Shown here one piece after another: positions 8,801 to 11,509 of a stretch of 11,509 bases of DNA. The position numbers were made by a program, and so were the translations under genes. The notes below the pieces were generated by a model that saw nothing but the letters and a program-made list of their open reading frames with translations, made no database searches and had not been told where the DNA came from. Position 1 is the stretch's first letter. Every line of letters starts with the position of its first letter. Location: the NCBI GenBank assembly GCA_003140655.1, contig PLKR01000646.1, positions 2,021 through 13,529 of the forward strand, written 5' to 3'. This DNA comes from Acidobacteriaceae bacterium. Lineage in GTDB: Bacteria; Acidobacteriota; Terriglobia; Terriglobales; Acidobacteriaceae.

Positions 8801-9348
8801 TTCTGTGACACGTTCACAGTGCTTACGCCCGGGGTAAGATTGAGCAACTGGGTGAAATTTCGTCCGTTCAGGGGCAGGTCGTTGACTTGCTCCTTTACCA
8901 CGGCGACGCCCAGTTCGGCAGTCGAAGTCTCCAGAGCAACTGGGTTGGCTTGCACCTCGACGACTGCATTGACCGCTCCGGCCTTGAGCGCGAAGTCGTA
9001 CGTTGCAGTTTGGTTTACCACCAGGATGATTCCCGATTTAACAATCGGACCGAAGCCGCTCTTCGTTACCTTCAAATCGTAATTTCCCGGTTGTACGTCA
9101 GGCATGACATAGGCGCCTACGCTGTTGGTGGCCGCCGTGCGATCCAAGTTTGTGTCGCGGTTGTGCAACACGACGGCGGCCTCGGTTACGACCGCGCCCG
9201 CCGAATCGCGAACCGTACCATTGACGGTCGCGGTGGCTTGGCCCCAGGCGGGCGCCGGAGAGAGTGCGGCCACCAATACCGCCGCGAAAATCAGCGTTAA
9301 CACCACAACCCATCGCTCGTGCACGTTCAAGGAAACCTGGCGTGTCAT
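5821..9348 (-). CDS. Oar/SusC-like TonB-dependent outer-membrane receptor with carboxypeptidase-regulatory-like domain
   Basis: Outer-membrane beta-barrel transporter of 1175 aa, energised by TonB; ligand unknown, from context perhaps a fucose-containing glycan. Seen in order: signal peptide (residues 1 to about 36, hydrophobic WVVVLTLIFAAVLVAAL, AWGQ cut region); a carboxypeptidase-regulatory-like Ig fold at about 39-123 (VNGTVRDSAGA, GAYVMPDVQPGNYDL); plug domain at about 130-280 with LPLNGRNF at 158-165, FLLDGVNN near 213-220, and VVNVVTKSGTSQFHG; then a long barrel of alternating strands ending in LKLYF, whose terminal Phe is typical of barrels handled by the BAM machinery. No clear TonB box is visible. 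The ATG at 9348 was chosen over an in-frame upstream start at 9411 because AGGAGG lies 7 nt before it and the signal peptide starts there. It is the first gene of the minus-strand cluster, divergent from iclR. The domain order is that of the receptors expanded in Acidobacteriota. Confidence 0.93.
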   Translation of the reverse strand: MTRQVSLNVHERWVVVLTLIFAAVLVAALSPAPAWGQATATVNGTVRDSAGAVVTEAAVVLHNRDTNLDRTAATNSVGAYVMPDVQPGNYDLKVTKSGFGPIVKSGIILVVNQTATYDFALKAGAVNAVVEVQANPVALETSTAELGVAVVKEQVNDLPLNGRNFTQLLNLTPGVSTVNVSQNSATGGGIWSNPIGTFSYPSVNGQSNRSNLFLLDGVNNQGSFGGTYAVAPIVDDIQEFKVQTHNDDASFGGVMGGVVNVVTKSGTSQFHGSGWEFLRNKATDADIVYPGLTTAEQTLSTNQPEFQQNQFGATFGGPLPIPGEHPRKTFFFLSYEGFRRHAAASNQYYIPTAAQLAGNLTGISGQIYNPYSGQAFMCDPSGNPEPAPGNIQAAGTPCNQIPTSMIDQNMVNYAQTLFPAPNLTPTPTDPNNGLDTTKSVTRQDEGSGRLDHQFSYHDNVWARYSSFRQPVTGSGGFAGLLHDQVTDGYNLALNYVHLFSGSMLAELHFGRNSVNIDQGSQFAKGSPSLGTQLFNQNFAGNFKGDVSMIPEVVIKGYIGNPDPSAHGAAQTDDTHVSDIWEYGGDFTKTIGRHTFKAGGNFTSNNTNALYLNSSVQFAAANTANPVDLSGGNAIASFLLGDPNNASRRNVVETTHGGWVDGFYAMDQWKVTDKLNVNFGLRYDITLMPIYGNSPNDNYYVGDMDFTNGTYILAHNAPSCLQTNAAPCIPGGVLPANVLVTPLGGGAIFHTDYNDIQPRVGFIYQLLPNTVLRAGYGRFFDNWAAITQTAQNYEGTWPSLDQLGASNINPVTTGPPTTTAEDPLNQGSGPPVTGPTPFTQSTWFADPYLKRPYADQWNFGIQQQVTSKDVLTVNYVGSVGRRLDIGGAYNVAMAAGGNVGCPSYAANPNDFNCGAPFPYIGATAYDRSQGRSTYNALQVSLNGRQQHGLTYLISYTWSKSLDLGCSGWYGVEGCSIQNPYNLQADKGPSATDLPQIFSAAWVYALPFGKGGKFSSGSPVVNALVGGWNLNGVLSFNSGTAFDAGSGKDIAQTGNYNYGNGYGYERANLVGSPYPSSKSPAEWINVPAFQYPAADTFGDLGRDSLRSDWYKNLDLSIFRQFPITERFRVEFRFEIFNATNTPVWAIPVTSMEAPNFGTVTSTANTARQLQFGLKLYF

Positions 9349-9355
9349 CGTATAT

Positions 9356-9391
9356 CCTCCTCGCAGGAGGTCGCGTTCTTGGCCTCTGCGA
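9356..9391 (-). promoter_or_regulatory. Masked Shine-Dalgarno hairpin with alternative pairing, receptor leader
   Basis: On the minus strand CCTCCT-GCG-AGGAGG (9370 to 9356) forms a perfect 6-bp hairpin that encloses the receptor's entire Shine-Dalgarno, 7 nt before the ATG at 9348. A second pairing is possible: TCGCAGAGG (9391-9383) with CCTCCTGCGA (9370-9361), nine pairs and one bulged C. This would occupy the anti-SD arm and free GGAGG. The two folds are mutually exclusive. Function as a translational switch is inference; no known riboswitch class is recognised. Confidence 0.5.
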
Positions 9392-9482
9392 CATGGTTCC
9401 GCAACGTTCAACTGCGCTTCTCGTCAGGACGGATCAGCCCGGGCACCAACAACGGCCCGCAAAGAAAACCCCACGGCACAAA

Positions 9483-9512
9483 CTTCTAACCTGATTGTAT
9501 TAATGTTGTCAA
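9483..9512 (-). promoter_or_regulatory. Candidate sigma70-type promoter for the receptor gene
   Basis: On the minus strand TTGACA (9512-9507, perfect -35) is followed after 18 nt by TAGAAG (9488-9483, 4 of 6 matches to -10). Transcription would begin near 9476 and give a leader of about 128 nt that includes the masked Shine-Dalgarno. The weak -10 suggests either activator dependence or a misassigned hexamer. I saw no convincing promoter for iclR on the plus strand. Confidence 0.4.
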
Positions 9513-9515
9513 TCA
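9492..9515. promoter_or_regulatory. Dyad TGATTG-N12-CAATCA over the receptor -35
   Basis: Perfect 6-bp half-sites at 9492-9497 and 9510-9515 flank the promoter spacer and overlap the -35 hexamer, where a bound repressor would block transcription. IclR-family dimers bind dyads in divergent gaps like this one. The site is short and AT-rich, so chance is a real alternative. Confidence 0.3.
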
Positions 9516-9520
9516 AAAAA

Positions 9521-9555
9521 TTTCATATCTGTGAATGAGGTTCCATTAGATGAAA
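9521..9555. promoter_or_regulatory. Second dyad TTTCAT...ATGAAA in the divergent gap
   Basis: TTTCATAT at 9521-9528 mirrors AGATGAAA at 9548-9555 with one mismatch, and an inner GAA/TTC pair shares the same axis. It lies just upstream of the candidate receptor -35. It could be an activator or IclR site. The half-sites are about two helical turns apart. No similar copy was recognised elsewhere in the gap. Confidence 0.28.
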
Positions 9556-9598
9556 CAATTGTCTAGCTTTTCAGCGATATGCCGTGGTAATGTTCTGC

Positions 9599-9629
9599 AT
9601 GCTGAAACAGCATCTCGTTAGGGAGATGC
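9599..9629 (+). promoter_or_regulatory. Two overlapping palindromes upstream of iclR
   Basis: ATGCTG-AAA-CAGCAT (9599-9613) and GCATCTC-GTTAGG-GAGATGC (9610-9616 with 9623-9629) are each perfect, and they share the bases 9610-9613. As DNA the second is a 20-bp dyad suited to an autoregulatory IclR operator. As RNA they would be mutually exclusive hairpins in the iclR leader, ending 54 nt before the ATG at 9684. Which applies cannot be told from sequence alone. Confidence 0.4.
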
Positions 9630-9683
9630 CGTCAACGCGGCCTTTAAATCTTGCAGTTAAGACCTGAAAGTCGGGGACACGCC

Positions 9684-10526
9684 ATGCCGCGAGTCACAAA
9701 ATCTAGTCCGGGTTCCGCGCCTGTCGGCGTGATCTCCAAAGTGTTACTGATTCTCGAAGCCCTCCAAGGGTCTTCTGCCGGATTAGGGTTGAAGGCTATT
9801 TGCGATCTGACCGGCATTCACAAGAGCACTGCGCACCGCTTTTTGAAACATTTGGAACACGAGCGCTATCTCATTCGAACGGAAGCGGGAGCTTACCTTA
9901 TCGGTCCGCGACTGTCGCAAATGTCGGCGCGCGGTAACCAGGAGGCGACGCTGCAAGCAGTCGCCCGACCGATACTTTGGGAGTTGTGGAAGTCAACTCA
10001 GGAAACCGTCAACCTGGCTGTTCTCGACCAAGGGACCGTGCTTTACGTGGATGTGATCGAGAGCCCGCACGAATTCCGGCTTTCATCGCGCGTGGGCACG
10101 CGCCGTTCCCTACACGTCACGGCACTGGGCAAAGCGTTGGCGGCTTTTTTGCCGGCGGAACCACGAGAAAGTATTTTGAGCACGATTACATTCCAGCCAG
10201 CGACTCCGAGAACCATTTCGAACTTGTTGCAGTTTCGCCAGGAACTCGAGAAGATCCGGCGGCAAGGCTACGCGGTGGATGACGAAGAAGCGGTGCAAGG
10301 TGCGCGCTGCGTGAGCACCCCAATCTTCAACTCTAACCGTGAACCTATCGCTGCTGTCAGTGTCTCCGGACCCGTGACCAGAGTCAGCCCTAACCAGGTC
10401 GCTGGGCTGGCCGGAGCAGTCACGTTTGCGGCCCGCGCCATTTCGGCAGCGATGGGGTTTTCCCAACGTGAACCGGAAGCAGTAAACCGCCGGCGCGCAA
10501 AGAAGGTCGTTTCGGCTCGGAATTAA
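9684..10526 (+). CDS. IclR-family transcriptional regulator
   Basis: DNA-binding regulator of 280 aa, probably acting as a dimer or tetramer in the cytosol. Seen: an N-terminal winged helix-turn-helix at about 16-78 (SKVLLILEAL, GLKAICDLTGIHKSTAHRFL recognition region, ERYLI wing) and a C-terminal IclR effector-binding domain at about 90-262 (LYVDVIESPHEFRL, GTRRSLHVTALGKALAAFLP, RRQGYAVDDEE, GARCVSTPIF, IAAVSVSGP). It ends in a basic tail. The start was set at ATG 9684 with GGGGA 6 nt upstream; an in-frame TTG at 9651 would add 11 residues before the usual N-terminus. It diverges from the TonB receptor across a gap holding several dyads, so it likely controls the fucose cluster and itself. 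The effector is unknown; a pathway intermediate is the natural guess. Family certain, target inferred. Confidence 0.93.
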   Translation: MPRVTKSSPGSAPVGVISKVLLILEALQGSSAGLGLKAICDLTGIHKSTAHRFLKHLEHERYLIRTEAGAYLIGPRLSQMSARGNQEATLQAVARPILWELWKSTQETVNLAVLDQGTVLYVDVIESPHEFRLSSRVGTRRSLHVTALGKALAAFLPAEPRESILSTITFQPATPRTISNLLQFRQELEKIRRQGYAVDDEEAVQGARCVSTPIFNSNREPIAAVSVSGPVTRVSPNQVAGLAGAVTFAARAISAAMGFSQREPEAVNRRRAKKVVSARN

Positions 10527-10529
10527 TCT

Positions 10530-10562
10530 GTGAGCAATTCAGGCTGGAGCTTATTTGCTCAC
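10530..10562. terminator. Possible bidirectional stem-loop between convergent genes
   Basis: GTGAGCAA (10530-10537) and TTGCTCAC (10555-10562) make a perfect 8-bp stem with a 17-nt loop, starting 3 nt after the iclR stop and overlapping the last codons of the convergent cytochrome gene. There is no T-tract on either side, so termination efficiency is uncertain. Its position between two converging genes is the main support. Confidence 0.4.
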
Positions 10563-11509
10563 TCCCCCCGAAGCGGCGTCACACCGGTTCATGAGAGCTC
10601 TGATCGCATCGTCTTGGGGAAATCTCTTCGTTCCCTTGGCCGCAACTTCGCAAGCTTCCTGCATTTTATTAAGCGCGAAGTATGTCGTTACACTGAGGCG
10701 ATAGAGTTCAGCAGAGTAGGGATCTAACTGCATTCCCTGGCGCAAGACGTTGACGGCCTCTCTCTGGCGGTGAGCCGCGACCAGCAGCTCCGCCAGTTCT
10801 TCGAAGTCTGCTGGGTTCGTCGCGCCATGAAGGATGGCGTCCTCAAGAGATCGAATCGCCAGCGCCGAGCCTTCGGCATTCTTGTTCTGTACAGCCTTGT
10901 CAGCCAGCGCCTCCAGCACCTGAACATTGCCGGGCTGAGTGGCCTTGAGTTGCTCTGCCACGGACCAATAGCGCGCCCGATATTCTGGATGCGCCAGCAT
11001 GACCTGGCCATAAGCCTGCAACAGGGTCAGCGGCGGTGGCGCTTCCTGCTTTGCCGGATTGGCGCTGAGTTGAACCAGATCGGGAAGCTGAGGGGTTGTC
11101 ATGTGGAACGCAACATCCGGGAATGGCTCTTCGGCCTCGGCCACAATGCGATGGTTGGTGAGAACGGAATGGGAGATCACCGTCACGTCCCGCTTGGGCA
11201 TGTGGCAGCCCGCGCAATCGTCGGGGGGCGTCTTGTGCTGCCTTAGAGACAGTGGCACGGCGCAACTTTTTTCAGTGTGACAGGCCAGGCACTTCTGGCG
11301 AAAGTATGCTGGGGATTCCTGTTGCGAGGGTTGCACGTGAGGATCGTGGCAACTGATGCAGCCCAACCGCCCGCCGCTCTTCAGATAACACTTGCTGAGA
11401 CGCATGGAGAGGTAATGCTCCAACAGGTCATCTTTGGGCGCAGATTCGCGGCTAAAAGGAACCAGGAAAATACTCAGAGTGTCGTTCAGTTCGGTGCCCG
11501 GGCTAAAGT
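10551..11509 (-). CDS. Multihaem c-type cytochrome with C-terminal TPRs, N-terminus off the window
   Basis: The C-terminal 318 residues of a protein whose frame stays open to the right edge, so the start lies outside. Three covalent haem-c sites are visible: CISCH, CLACH and CAGCH, at visible residues 50-54, 73-77 and 98-102. They are followed by the HDPH and CHMPK contexts and an SHSVLTNHRI segment typical of cytochrome c554-like multihaem proteins, where the extra histidines act as axial ligands. Residues from about 150 to 310 are TPR helices (ADFEELAELLVAA, DPYSAELYRL). Further CxxCH motifs are expected upstream. Haem attachment implies export to the periplasm. The role is probably electron transfer or a multihaem redox reaction with a TPR docking surface; the substrate cannot be told. 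It is convergent with iclR and probably not part of the fucose cluster. Confidence 0.88.
   Translation of the reverse strand, partial: FSPGTELNDTLSIFLVPFSRESAPKDDLLEHYLSMRLSKCYLKSGGRLGCISCHDPHVQPSQQESPAYFRQKCLACHTEKSCAVPLSLRQHKTPPDDCAGCHMPKRDVTVISHSVLTNHRIVAEAEEPFPDVAFHMTTPQLPDLVQLSANPAKQEAPPPLTLLQAYGQVMLAHPEYRARYWSVAEQLKATQPGNVQVLEALADKAVQNKNAEGSALAIRSLEDAILHGATNPADFEELAELLVAAHRQREAVNVLRQGMQLDPYSAELYRLSVTTYFALNKMQEACEVAAKGTKRFPQDDAIRALMNRCDAASGGVSK

Noticed and set aside
9349..9411. Upstream in-frame start at 9411 for the receptor
   Set aside because: It would add 21 residues before the signal peptide. The ATG at 9348 has a perfect AGGAGG at 7 nt and begins directly before the signal sequence.
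9651..9683. TTG start for iclR
   Set aside because: It would add 11 residues with no support from the family N-terminus. The ATG at 9684 has a usable GGGGA at good spacing.

Overview
The window looks like Acidobacteriota (Terriglobia-like) DNA. The reasons are a very large TonB-dependent receptor with an N-terminal carboxypeptidase-regulatory-like domain, TPR-rich secreted proteins, a multihaem c-type cytochrome fused to TPRs, and moderately GC-rich sequence. The taxonomic call is inference; no rRNA or other marker gene is present.

Layout. From about 9348 down to the left edge there are five genes, all on the minus strand. In transcription order they are: (1) an Oar/SusC-like TonB-dependent receptor of 1175 aa (9348-5821); (2) a secreted protein of about 896 aa made almost wholly of TPRs (5561-2871); (3) a short-chain dehydrogenase resembling 2-keto-3-deoxy-L-fuconate dehydrogenase, which appears to start at a CTG codon (2836-2045); (4) a short-chain dehydrogenase closely resembling L-fucose dehydrogenase (1902-1126); (5) a FucP-type L-fucose:H+ symporter cut by the left edge (1115-1). 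An IclR-family regulator (9684-10526, plus) diverges from the receptor across a 335-bp regulatory gap. Convergent with it at the right edge is the C-terminal part of a TPR/multihaem cytochrome c (11509-10551, minus), which is probably functionally separate.

Working model. The cluster reads as an L-fucose (or related 6-deoxy/aldose) uptake and oxidation locus. The receptor would bring a fucose-containing ligand across the outer membrane, with the secreted TPR solenoid as a possible periplasmic or surface partner, and FucP would carry free sugar across the inner membrane. The two dehydrogenases would catalyse the first and the fourth steps of the non-phosphorylating fucose pathway, which ends in pyruvate and lactate. 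The lactonase, dehydratase and final hydrolase are not in the window. IclR is the obvious candidate regulator.

Non-coding structure is unusually rich. The receptor's Shine-Dalgarno is fully masked in a perfect hairpin that has a competing upstream partner. A GC-rich hairpin with an alternative pairing arm separates the receptor from the TPR gene. Two mutually exclusive hairpins precede iclR. A 15-bp tandem repeat duplicates the first codons of the fucose dehydrogenase in frame, next to a GTCAGTG-type repeat with an inverted partner. I saw no tRNA, rRNA, CRISPR array or insertion sequence.
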